A DNA stretch of 35,402 bases, from contig NZ_JACMSF010000071.1 in assembly GCF_014257025.1 (NCBI RefSeq), positions 1 through 35,402 on the forward strand, given 5' to 3'. This stretch comes from Streptomyces cupreus (GTDB lineage Bacteria; Actinomycetota; Actinomycetes; Streptomycetales; Streptomycetaceae). Under the pieces are notes generated by a model, which saw nothing but the letters and a program-made list of their open reading frames with translations, had not been told where the DNA came from and ran no database searches. This document shows positions 16,069 to 23,676 of the stretch, in pieces. The first letter of the stretch is position 1. Every line of letters starts with the position of its first letter. The position numbers and the translations under genes are program-made.

Positions 16069-17451
16069 TCACACCTCGGCATAGCTGAGCTGCGGCTTCG
16101 CCTCGGACGCGGCCGCCGAGGCCTGCGGCTGCGCGGCCGGGCGGCGAAGGTATACGGCCCAGGTGACCATGAAGCAGACACCGTAGAAGGCGAGGAAGGC
16201 GACGAAGGCGCCGGTGCCGGAGCCCACGGAGAGGAAGGACTGGCGGAAGGCGAGGTTGATGCCGAGCCCGCCGAGCGCGCCCACCGCGCCGATCAGACCC
16301 ATGGAGGCACCGGAGAGCCGGCGGCCGTAGGCCGCGGCGTCCTCACCCGTGAGTCCCTTGGCGAGGGCCTTGGCGTGGAAGATGCCGGGGATCATCTTGA
16401 ACGTCGAGCCGTTGCCGAGGCCGGTCAGGACGAACAGGGCGATGAACGCGGTGGTGAACAGCGGCAGCGATTCCCGCATCGAGGCCACGATGATCACCGA
16501 GGTTGCGGCGGCCATGGCGACGTAGTTCCACAGCGTGATCTTCGCGCCGCCGTACTTGTCGGCGAGCCAGCCGCCCACGGGCCGGATCAGCGAGCCGAGC
16601 AGCGGGCCGATGAAGGTGACGTACGCGGCCTGCAGCGGCGTACGGCCGAACTGGGTCTGGAGGACCAGGCCGAAGGCGAAGCTGTAGCCGATGAAGGAGC
16701 CGAAGGTGCCGATGTAGAGGAAGGACATGATCCAGGTGTGTCCCTCCTTCACCGCGTCCTTGGCGGCGCCGGTGTCGTTCTTCACGGACGAGATGTTGTC
16801 CATGTAGACCGCGGCGAGGACGGCGGCGACCACGATCAGCGGGATGTAGATGCCGAGCAGCACCCGCGGGCCGCCGCTGGCGCCGATGACGGCGAGGCCG
16901 ACGAGCTGGACGACGGGCACACCGATGTTGCCGCCGCCCGCGTTGAGGCCGAGCGCCCACCCCTTCTTCCGCAGCGGGAAGAAGGCGTTGATGTTGGTCA
17001 TGCTGGAGGCGAAGTTGCCGCCGCCGACGCCGGCGAGCATCGCGCACAGCAGGAACGTGGTGAAGGACGTCCCCGGCTCCATCACCGTGAACGCGGCGAT
17101 CGTCGGCAGGAGCAGCATCGCCGCCGAGATGATCGTCCAGTTCCGGCCGCCGAAGAGCGCTACGGCGAAGGTGTACGGCACCCGGACGACGGCGCCGACC
17201 AGCGTCGCCATCGAGACGATGGTGAACTTGTCCGCCGGGGTGAGGCCGTACTCCGGTCCCATGAAGAGGACCATCACGGACCACAGCGTCCAGATCGAGA
17301 ATCCGATGTGCTCGGAGAGGACGGAGAAGAGGAGGTTCCGCCGGGCGATCTTCTCGCCCTTCTCGTTCCAGAAGGTCTCGTCCTCCGGATCCCAGTGATC
17401 GATCCAGCGGCCTCCCCTGCTCGCGGCGGGGGCTGTGCTTGGGGCTGTCAT
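16069..17451 (-). CDS. narK: Nitrate/nitrite transporter, MFS NNP family
   Basis: 460 residues with about 12 membrane helices. The nitrate signatures of the family are clear: GVGGGNFASSMTNINAFFP in helix 5, GLNAGGGNIGV, and the equivalent glycine-rich region TGLGNGSTFKMIP in helix 11. The ATG at 17451 (MTAPSTAPAA) is chosen for GGAGG five bases upstream. The open frame continues another ~175 codons without similarity and overlaps the next gene in antisense, so it is rejected. It imports nitrate and/or exports nitrite across the cytoplasmic membrane. Its neighbour is the NnaR-type regulator, and a GlnR-like site lies about 100 bases upstream. Confidence 0.94.
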   Translation of the reverse strand: MTAPSTAPAASRGGRWIDHWDPEDETFWNEKGEKIARRNLLFSVLSEHIGFSIWTLWSVMVLFMGPEYGLTPADKFTIVSMATLVGAVVRVPYTFAVALFGGRNWTIISAAMLLLPTIAAFTVMEPGTSFTTFLLCAMLAGVGGGNFASSMTNINAFFPLRKKGWALGLNAGGGNIGVPVVQLVGLAVIGASGGPRVLLGIYIPLIVVAAVLAAVYMDNISSVKNDTGAAKDAVKEGHTWIMSFLYIGTFGSFIGYSFAFGLVLQTQFGRTPLQAAYVTFIGPLLGSLIRPVGGWLADKYGGAKITLWNYVAMAAATSVIIVASMRESLPLFTTAFIALFVLTGLGNGSTFKMIPGIFHAKALAKGLTGEDAAAYGRRLSGASMGLIGAVGALGGLGINLAFRQSFLSVGSGTGAFVAFLAFYGVCFMVTWAVYLRRPAAQPQASAAASEAKPQLSYAEV

Positions 17452-17543
17452 GACGCCTCCACGGGGCTCCGGGCTCAGGTCGTACTTGAGGGAGTGGCTG
17501 ATCCCGAAGGTAGGGAGGGCGCGTTTCCTGCCTGTGGCACTGG

Positions 17544-17559
17544 GTGACCGGAAAGGAAC
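17544..17559 (+). promoter_or_regulatory. Candidate GlnR half-box upstream of narK
   Basis: GTGAC-N6-GGAAC differs by one base from the GlnR a-b consensus gTnAc-N6-GaAAc. It lies 93-108 bases upstream of the narK start. A second a-b pair at the usual 22-base spacing was not found, so this is only a candidate. Confidence 0.4.
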
Positions 17560-17618
17560 TTTGCTCTCACCTCTGGAGAAGGTGGGATGAGAGGTTCCCG
17601 TGACGGGAGGCGGGCGGG

Positions 17619-18359
17619 TCAGCGGCTCGGGGGCTGCCAGTGGGGGTTCTGCTGGGGGTATGGCCGATCGTACGGTCCCGGGGCGGGGGCGGGGGCGGCG
17701 GGCGCACCGCCGTACGGCATGGCCCCGTACGGACTGTTGGCGAAGGGGTTCGCCTGCCCCGGCACCTGGACGCCCGGCGGCAGATACCGCAGCCGTCCCG
17801 TCGCGTCGTTGACCGGCAGGAAACCGGCGGCCTGGAGCCGGACCGCGAACTTGGCGTTGCGCTTGCGGTTGACGGCGAAGCCGATACCGAGGCCGCCCAG
17901 CAGGAGAACCAACAGCACACCCGCGACGACCCACGCGACCCCGCCCCGCGGGGACTGCATGGCAACGGCCAGACAACCGACGCTGCCGCCGAGCGCGCCG
18001 AGGACCATCCGCTTCTCGGCGCTCTTACCGGTGAGGTCGAAGTTGATGCGGGCCTTGAGCAGCTCGAAGGCGTCGGGAACGAGGGGCGGCACCGAGACCC
18101 CATCACCGGCATTCGGATACTGCGCCCAGTTCTGCGCGGCCCGGGCGCGGGCCTGTGGGCTGTGGTCGGGCACGACCAGCATCACGAGCGAACTGTTACG
18201 GCTGCCCCCCTGCCGTACGTCCGCGTACTCGTACCCGAACTGCTGGGCGATGAAGGCGAGCCGGGCGAGCTTCTTCACGGAGGCCATGGCACTGGTGAGC
18301 TCGACGGGCTCCCCGCTCGCCATCAACCGCAGCATCTTCTGCACCTGCCGCTTGCTCAT
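17619..18359 (-). CDS. Conserved Streptomyces two-helix membrane protein, function unknown
   Basis: 246 residues from ATG at 18359, preceded by GGGAGAGGG. The N-terminal ~125 residues look soluble (MSKRQVQKMLRLMASGEPVEL). Two adjacent membrane helices follow (VLGALGGSVGCLAVAM and VAWVVAGVLLVLLLGGLGIGF), then a basic patch and a C-terminal tail rich in Pro, Gly, Ala and Tyr (NPFANSPYGAMPYGGAPAAP). I do not recognise a named family. It is upstream of narK on the same strand with a 167-base gap, so cotranscription is not evident. Confidence 0.82.
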   Translation of the reverse strand: MSKRQVQKMLRLMASGEPVELTSAMASVKKLARLAFIAQQFGYEYADVRQGGSRNSSLVMLVVPDHSPQARARAAQNWAQYPNAGDGVSVPPLVPDAFELLKARINFDLTGKSAEKRMVLGALGGSVGCLAVAMQSPRGGVAWVVAGVLLVLLLGGLGIGFAVNRKRNAKFAVRLQAAGFLPVNDATGRLRYLPPGVQVPGQANPFANSPYGAMPYGGAPAAPAPAPGPYDRPYPQQNPHWQPPSR

Positions 18360-18409
18360 CAAAACCCTCTCCCCACCGGGCCACCCCGTTCACTTGCGCA
18401 ACGCGGCCA

Positions 18410-18829
18410 GTGTTCCATGGGGGGTCTGACAGCGGGAACCTGAGTTGGCGGGTTCACAGGATCTTGGCGTGGGGCCTGGCCGATGTCTCGCTCGGCGCCT
18501 TTCTGGACGACCGCGGGGACGACGTCGACCGAGTCCTGACCGGAATCCACAGCCTGTGCGCCTTCGGCCCGGTGTTCATGACGGTCGCGGACGAACTCGG
18601 CTACCTCCGCGACCACGAGGTCACCGCCCCCTTCCTCCTCCTCTGGTCCGGTGGAGGACGCGCTGATCGCGGCAGCGCTGGTTGCGGAAACGGACGCGGA
18701 ACGGGCGCGCGGCTGCTCACCGAGATCCTCACCCTGACCACCGCCCTGACGGACTCGGGCGCGCCGGAGTGGGGAAGGGCCGGGTTCCGGGCATACGAGC
18801 GGGCTCTGGACGGGCTGCTGGATCCGTGA
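18410..18829 (+). pseudogene. Hypothetical gene with an out-of-frame middle segment
   Basis: The reading frame is open for 139 codons, but the protein is not coherent. From about 18460 to 18645 it looks coding (LADVSLGAFLDDRGDDVDRV). The middle part, 18650-18710, becomes Gly/Arg/Ser-rich with poor third-position GC. In the +1 frame the same bases read VEDALIAAALVAETDAER with strongly GC-ending codons. The original frame then resumes with LLTEILTLTTALTDSGAPEW. This pattern indicates two compensating single-base indels or two sequencing errors. The N-terminus also lacks a convincing start with a Shine-Dalgarno and may be truncated. No family was recognised. Confidence 0.5.
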
Positions 18830-18900
18830 TGGCGGCCCTTCCCTTGCGGACGGGCACCGTTATCCTCTAGCGGACCCCACCTACCAGAAGGGGAGAGTCC

Positions 18901-19431
18901 ATGTCCGCTGATTCGCGGTCCTCGGGTGCGCGGGAACAGCGCACTGGGCGCTCACTGCTCGGGAACATCATGTTCGGAGCGGGGCTCATCCTCGTCTTCG
19001 CAGCGATGGTCCTCGGAGGCTTCGCGGGCGTGGCCCTCCTCCTTGAGCTGGCCGACAGCTCGTTCCTGTCCTCTGTCGTGCCCGAGGACGGGCGTAATGC
19101 CGTGGTGGTCGGAGGCATCGCCTTCGGCGCCATCACCGGAGCGTTCGTGCCCGCGCTGTTGATCGGCATGGTGCACGGCACCGAGGAGAAGCCGAGAGTC
19201 CGGCCCGACGCGGCCGCACGGAATCTGCTCGCGGTCCTGGTCTTCGATGTGTTCGTGGTGCTTCTGGCCTTCGTCCTGTCCCAGGTGGGGTGGATCCTCC
19301 CGGGGCGCGTCACCTCGGTCGTCAGCGTCATCGTCATCGGTCTGAGCTGGATCCCGCTGGCCCTGGCGCCCTGGGAGAAGCTGGGTCTTGGCAATGTGTT
19401 CGGGAGTCGGCTGTCACGCCAGTCGGACTGA
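18901..19431 (+). CDS. Four-helix membrane protein, function unknown
   Basis: 176 residues from ATG at 18901, with GGGGAGAG about 5 bases upstream. Four hydrophobic segments are visible: around residues 22-50, 65-92, 107-130 and 136-158. No catalytic motif or named family is recognised. A- and T-ending codons are more frequent than in neighbouring core genes (roughly one fifth of the first 45 codons). Its 3' end overlaps the 3' end of the opposite gene by 18 bases (19414-19431). It lies in a patch with broken genes and may be accessory DNA. Confidence 0.75.
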   Translation: MSADSRSSGAREQRTGRSLLGNIMFGAGLILVFAAMVLGGFAGVALLLELADSSFLSSVVPEDGRNAVVVGGIAFGAITGAFVPALLIGMVHGTEEKPRVRPDAAARNLLAVLVFDVFVVLLAFVLSQVGWILPGRVTSVVSVIVIGLSWIPLALAPWEKLGLGNVFGSRLSRQSD

Positions 19432-20016
19432 GCCCGCCAACTCGTCGGCGATCTTGCACAGTTCCTCGCCGAGCCCCAGGGATGTCCAAAGAAGGCGACA
19501 TTCCAGAGCTGTGGGGGATCGGCGCGGCAGAACGTAGTGGGCCACGCCTTCCACGATCACACCACTGTCGGCGTCTGGTGCCGTTGGCTCCTGGCGGTGG
19601 ACCCGCAGCGCCGGGCCCAGAGGGAGCTCGACTTCCGAGAGCTTCGGGTTTCCGAAGAACGGTCCTTCCGCCTGTACGGCCTCGGCCCGAAGGGCGTCCA
19701 CGCTCAAGGACTCCCGGGGGATCCGCAGCTCTCTGACCGTGTAACTGGCGATGATCGCGCTGTCCGCCGGTGCCAGCAATGCCGCGCAGAGAGCTCGCTG
19801 CCTCGCCGCTGCCAGCCAGTACCACAGCAGGTCTTCGGCAAAGGCAGCGCGCCGCTCCGGCCGAGAGCCGGTGGCAAGGTGCTGCTCGGCAACCGCGTGA
19901 GCCCAGCCCTCCGGATCCTGGCTCCCCAGATCCAGGACCAACCAGTTCTCCGGAGCGGGAAGGGAGACCCGGCATTCGTGCCAGTCGTCCGTCGTCGGCG
20001 TCACGAGGGAACTCAC
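19414..20016 (-). CDS. Hypothetical soluble protein coupled to a truncated upstream gene
   Basis: 200 residues from GTG at 20016 (VSSLVTPTTDDWHECRVSLP). No membrane helix, signal peptide or known motif was recognised. The start codon overlaps, as GTGA, the stop of a short open stretch (20013-20204) that has the look of a C-terminus but lacks any start. It was therefore the second gene of an operon whose first gene is now mostly gone, and its own promoter and expression are doubtful. Coding appearance (regular alpha/beta composition such as LPAPENWLVLDLGSQDPEGW) is good. A toxin/immunity-like or secretion-accessory role would be speculation. Confidence 0.7.
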   Translation of the reverse strand: MSSLVTPTTDDWHECRVSLPAPENWLVLDLGSQDPEGWAHAVAEQHLATGSRPERRAAFAEDLLWYWLAAARQRALCAALLAPADSAIIASYTVRELRIPRESLSVDALRAEAVQAEGPFFGNPKLSEVELPLGPALRVHRQEPTAPDADSGVIVEGVAHYVLPRRSPTALECRLLWTSLGLGEELCKIADELAGSVRLA

Positions 20017-20204
20017 CTTCCGGCCAGAGACGCGTCGGCGCCGGTGACATCGATCTCCGGATCGCCTCCGAACAGACCGACGAAGCTGTTCGTGTCGGAG
20101 AGGCCGCCGGTGGCCGTGCCGCTCAGTGCCCAGGAGTTGTAGGCCAGGGCCTGCTTGAAGGCGTCCGGCGTACCGATGAAGCTCCGGATCGGCGGAGGGC
20201 GTGG
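20013..20204 (-). pseudogene. C-terminal remnant of a lost gene
   Basis: 63 codons that look coding (AFKQALAYNSWALSGTATGG, then ending in GADASLAGR) stop at 20013 and overlap the next gene's GTG. Going upstream there is no ATG, GTG or TTG before an in-frame TAA (complement of 20205-20207). The 5' part has been deleted or replaced. The acyltransferase gene ends only 63 bases beyond that TAA, so the breakpoint lies close to 20205-20267. The family of the lost protein was not recognised. Confidence 0.65.
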
Positions 20205-20267
20205 TTACGGTAGCGGGTGGCCAGCCACCGAGGAAGCGCCCCCTTCCGAGGCCCGTTCAGGAATCCG

Positions 20268-21509
20268 TCACGCCCGGCGCCTTCTCCCGCCCGCACGCCC
20301 CTTGTTCGCTCCGTTCGGCCACAACCGCGGCGCCCGCTTGGCCGCGATGTCCTCGATCCATCCGACCGCGACGATCGTGAGGCCGATCAGCGGCCAGACC
20401 AGGAAGAACATCCAGATCAGGTACGTCGAGTCCAGTGCCGCCACCGCTCGCTCGCCCTGCATGAAGGGGAGTTCGTAGAGGCGGTCCAGGATCGGGACCG
20501 TGGCCATGATCAGCATGTTGTGCCAGAGGTAGATCGTGACCGCTCGGTTGTTGGAGAGGGTGACCAGTTTGTCCCACTTGGCCAGGCGGCCGGGGAGTTC
20601 CTGCCAGGACGGGGAGTAGATCAGGAGGATCACCACGAAGCCGAAGGACCACGTTGCCTGGGCCAGCGGGATGTCGTTCAGGTCCCAGCCGTCCGCGCCC
20701 AGATGGCCCGACGCCCACCACAGGCCGAAGGCCATCAGCAGCGACGACCCGGACACGGCCACATAGCGCGGGATCTTCTTCAGCAGGCCCTCGTGATGGG
20801 CGAAGCCCAGCACCCAGCAGCCGCCGTAGACCGCGAAGTCGGTGACCGCGTTGCCGGTTTCGCCGGGGATCGTGACAACTCCCGTGCCCACCACCGCCGT
20901 CAGCGCCAGCGGGGCCGACAACGTCGGCCACGGGGCACGGCGGAACGCCCACAGCAGCAGCGGCGACGCCACCACGAACCACAGGTATGCCCTCAGGTAC
21001 CACAGCGGTCCCGCCGCCTGCACCGCCCATGTGTCCTCCAGCAGGCCCGACTTGGAGCCGATGTGCCAGGGGAACGGCGGAGCGCCGATCGGGATGATGT
21101 AGTTGACCAGCTCCAGCAGCGCCCAGGCCGGGCTGTCCTCCGTGTTCTTCGTCGGGTTCCAGCCGCCCGCGAACATCAGCGTCAGCGCCACCGCGCTGAA
21201 CGCCCACAACGGGGGCAGCAGTCGGCGGACCCTTCCCCTGATCACACCCCACGCCGGGCGGTTCAGCGAGCGCGCCATCAGTGATCCCGCCAGCGCGAAC
21301 ATCACGCCCATGGAGGGGAACAGCACGGTCAGCCAGGCCCAGCCGAAGAGGTGGTACACGACCACTCGGACCAGCGCGATCGAGCGGAGCAGGTCCAGGT
21401 AGCGGTCCCTGCCCGGCTTCCTGGGAGCCGAAGCCGGTGCGGGTTCGGGAGCGGCGGGTGCCTGCGACTCCGGTATGCCGTACGGCTCGTACGACTGCTG
21501 CTGCGTCAT
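20268..21509 (-). CDS. Membrane acyltransferase, acyltransferase-3 family
   Basis: 413 residues. A Pro/Ala-rich cytoplasmic N-terminus (about 1-33) is followed by RDRYLDLLRSIALVRVVVYH, the start of the acyltransferase-3 fold with the His that is conserved in this family. About ten membrane helices follow. The ATG at 21509 overlaps as ATGA the end of the restored reading frame of the upstream deacetylase-glycosyltransferase gene, so the three genes from 24860 leftwards form one operon. In staphylococcal ica loci an acyltransferase-3 protein (IcaC) accompanies the synthase and deacetylase and is thought to O-acylate the polymer. The same role here is an inference. Confidence 0.88.
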   Translation of the reverse strand: MTQQQSYEPYGIPESQAPAAPEPAPASAPRKPGRDRYLDLLRSIALVRVVVYHLFGWAWLTVLFPSMGVMFALAGSLMARSLNRPAWGVIRGRVRRLLPPLWAFSAVALTLMFAGGWNPTKNTEDSPAWALLELVNYIIPIGAPPFPWHIGSKSGLLEDTWAVQAAGPLWYLRAYLWFVVASPLLLWAFRRAPWPTLSAPLALTAVVGTGVVTIPGETGNAVTDFAVYGGCWVLGFAHHEGLLKKIPRYVAVSGSSLLMAFGLWWASGHLGADGWDLNDIPLAQATWSFGFVVILLIYSPSWQELPGRLAKWDKLVTLSNNRAVTIYLWHNMLIMATVPILDRLYELPFMQGERAVAALDSTYLIWMFFLVWPLIGLTIVAVGWIEDIAAKRAPRLWPNGANKGRAGGRRRRA

Positions 21510-23676
21510 CCCACCGGCCTCCGTTCACGTGGCACCGGACCGCCCGGTGCCTCGACCACGCCCGTGCGGCGCAGCTTCTGCCAGCGCAGGCGGCCGCCGG
21601 TGAGGGCGGTGATCCAGGACTGGAGGAGGACCACGTACATGAGCTGGCGGTAGAGGATCTGTTGCAGGGGCAGCGAGATGAGGTGGGTCATGCGTTCCCG
21701 GTCGAGACGGAAGGCGTACGCGGCACAGACGGCCTGGATGGCGAGCACGCCCAGCCAGGCGACGATCGTCTTCTGGGTCGGGCCGAAGACCAGGCCGTAG
21801 AGGAGGAAGACGTCGATCAGGGGGCCAGGAGCGGGGCCACCACCATGAACAGCGACACCAGCGGCAGGCCCACGCGGCCGAAGCGGCCCGAGGGACCGCT
21901 CTCCACCAGCGCCCTGCGGTGCTTCCAGATCGCCTGCATGGTGCCGTAGGACCAGCGGTAGCGCTGGGACCACAGTTGCTGGACCGTCTCCGGGGCCTCG
22001 GTCCAGGCGCGGGCCTTCTCGGCGTAGACGACCCGCCAGCCGTCGCGGTGCATCGCCATGGTGATGTCGGTGTCCTCGGCGAGCGTGTCGTCGCTCATGC
22101 CGCCGACGCGTTCCAGCGCCGAGCGGCGGAAGGCCCCCACCGCGCCGGGGATCGTCGGCATGCAGCGCAGCATGTCGTACATACGGCGGTCCAGGTTGAA
22201 GCCCATCACGTACTCGATGTGCTGCCAGGCGCCGATGAGCGAGTCCCGGTTGCCGACCTTGGCGTTGCCGGCGACGGCGCCGACGCGCGGGCCGCCGAAG
22301 GGCTGCACCAGTTCACGGACCGTGGCCGGTTCGAAGACGGTGTCACCGTCCATCATCACGACGATGTCGTAACGGGCGTTCGCCAGGCCCCGGTTGAGCG
22401 CGGCGGGCTTGCCCGCGTTGAGCTGGCGGATCACCCGCACGTTCGGCAGGCCCATCGCCTCCACGATCCGCGCGGTGCCGTCGGTCGAGCCGTCGTCGAT
22501 GACGAGGATCTCGATGGGATGCTCGCTCGCCATCAGGGAACGGACGGTGTTCTCGATGCACTTGGCCTCGTTGTACGCGGGCACCAGCACCGACACCGGT
22601 TCGGTCACCGGCGGTCCCCAGCGGAAGCCGCGCCGGCGCACCCTGCGGGCGTGCGCGCCGGACAGGACGAGCATCAGCACGAACCGGCTGATGACCAGGA
22701 ACCCGATGATCGCGAGCCCGACCACCAGCACGGCGGTGATGTTGTCCGAGGCCTGGACCAGGAAGATCCAGGCCTTGCCCTTCCACAGGTCGATGCCGGT
22801 GACCTGGCTGTGCGCGCTGGGCGCGCCGAGGGCCTCGGTGAGGTTGTCGAACTCGTAGCCCCTTTCCTGCATCTGCGGTAGGAAGCGGTCCAGCGCCTCG
22901 ACGGTCTGGTGGCGGTCACCGCCGGAGTCGTGCATCAGGACGATCGCGCCCTGGTTGCCCTTGGGGGTGGCCTTGCGGATGATCTCCTCGACGCCGGGCT
23001 TGCGCCAGTCCTCGCTGTCGGTGTTGTTGACGACGGTGATGTAGCCGCGCGAGCCGATGTACTCGGTCACCGGCCAGGACTTGTTGTCCATGGCGGCGGA
23101 GAAGGAGGAGTACGGCGGCCGGAACAGCGAGGTGCGGATGCCGGCCGCGCCGGAGATCGCGAGCTGGTTCTGCGACAGCTCCCAGTCGATGCGCTTCTTC
23201 GTCTGGTAGGAGAGGTCGGGGTGGTTGAAGGTGTGCAGGCCGACCTCGTGGCCCTCTTCGACCATGCGCCGGACCAGGTCCGGGTGGCGCGAGGTCATGG
23301 TGCCGGTGACGAAGAAGACCGCGTGCGCGTCGTACTTCTTCAGTACGTCCAGGACCTTGGGCGTCCACTCGGGGTCGGGTCCGTCGTCGAAGGTGAGGAC
23401 GAGCCGTCGGTCCGGCATGTCCAGGCTCTCGGTGCGGCCGCTGCGGGTGTCGATGACCGGGCCGCCCTTGAGGATCTCCTCGGGGACCTTGTCGGAGGCG
23501 GCGGCGGGGCGGACGCGGTGGTCGGCCAGGATCTCGCTGTGCACATACCCGCGCAGCATCAGCATCGCCATCAGCGCGGCGAGGACGAGCGTGGGCAACA
23601 GCAGGCGCATGGGCAGGCGGCGGCGCCGGGAGCCGTCGGGAGGTGCGGTGTCCCGGCGGCGGGTGCGGGAGGCCAT
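21506..23676 (-). pseudogene. matB: MatB-like polysaccharide deacetylase-glycosyltransferase, frameshifted
   Basis: The open part (21817-23676) encodes 619 residues. There is a membrane helix at ~24-43. A NodB deacetylase domain has TFDDGPD at 95-101, HTFNHP at 148-153 and RPPY at 186-189. A second helix lies at ~312-338, then a processive GT2 domain with VSVLVPAYNE at 361-370, DGD at 443-445, EDTD at 534-537 and QRYRW at 571-575. A stop at 21819-21817 cuts the protein within a membrane helix. The next frame continues the family sequence (LIDVFLLYGLVFGP) for about 104 residues to 21506, ending ATGA-coupled to the acyltransferase gene. A C run (21820-21824) has five bases where six would restore the frame. 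Known mat proteins make PNAG-like polymer for hyphal aggregation. Sequencing error is the main alternative. Confidence 0.85.

Noticed and set aside
16039..17547. 502-codon plus-strand open frame opposite narK
   Set aside because: Gly/Glu/Asp/Arg low-complexity shadow. NarK signatures are on the minus strand.
17452..17976. N-terminal extension of NarK
   Set aside because: There is no similarity, it overlaps the adjacent gene, and the good Shine-Dalgarno at 17451 fixes the start.
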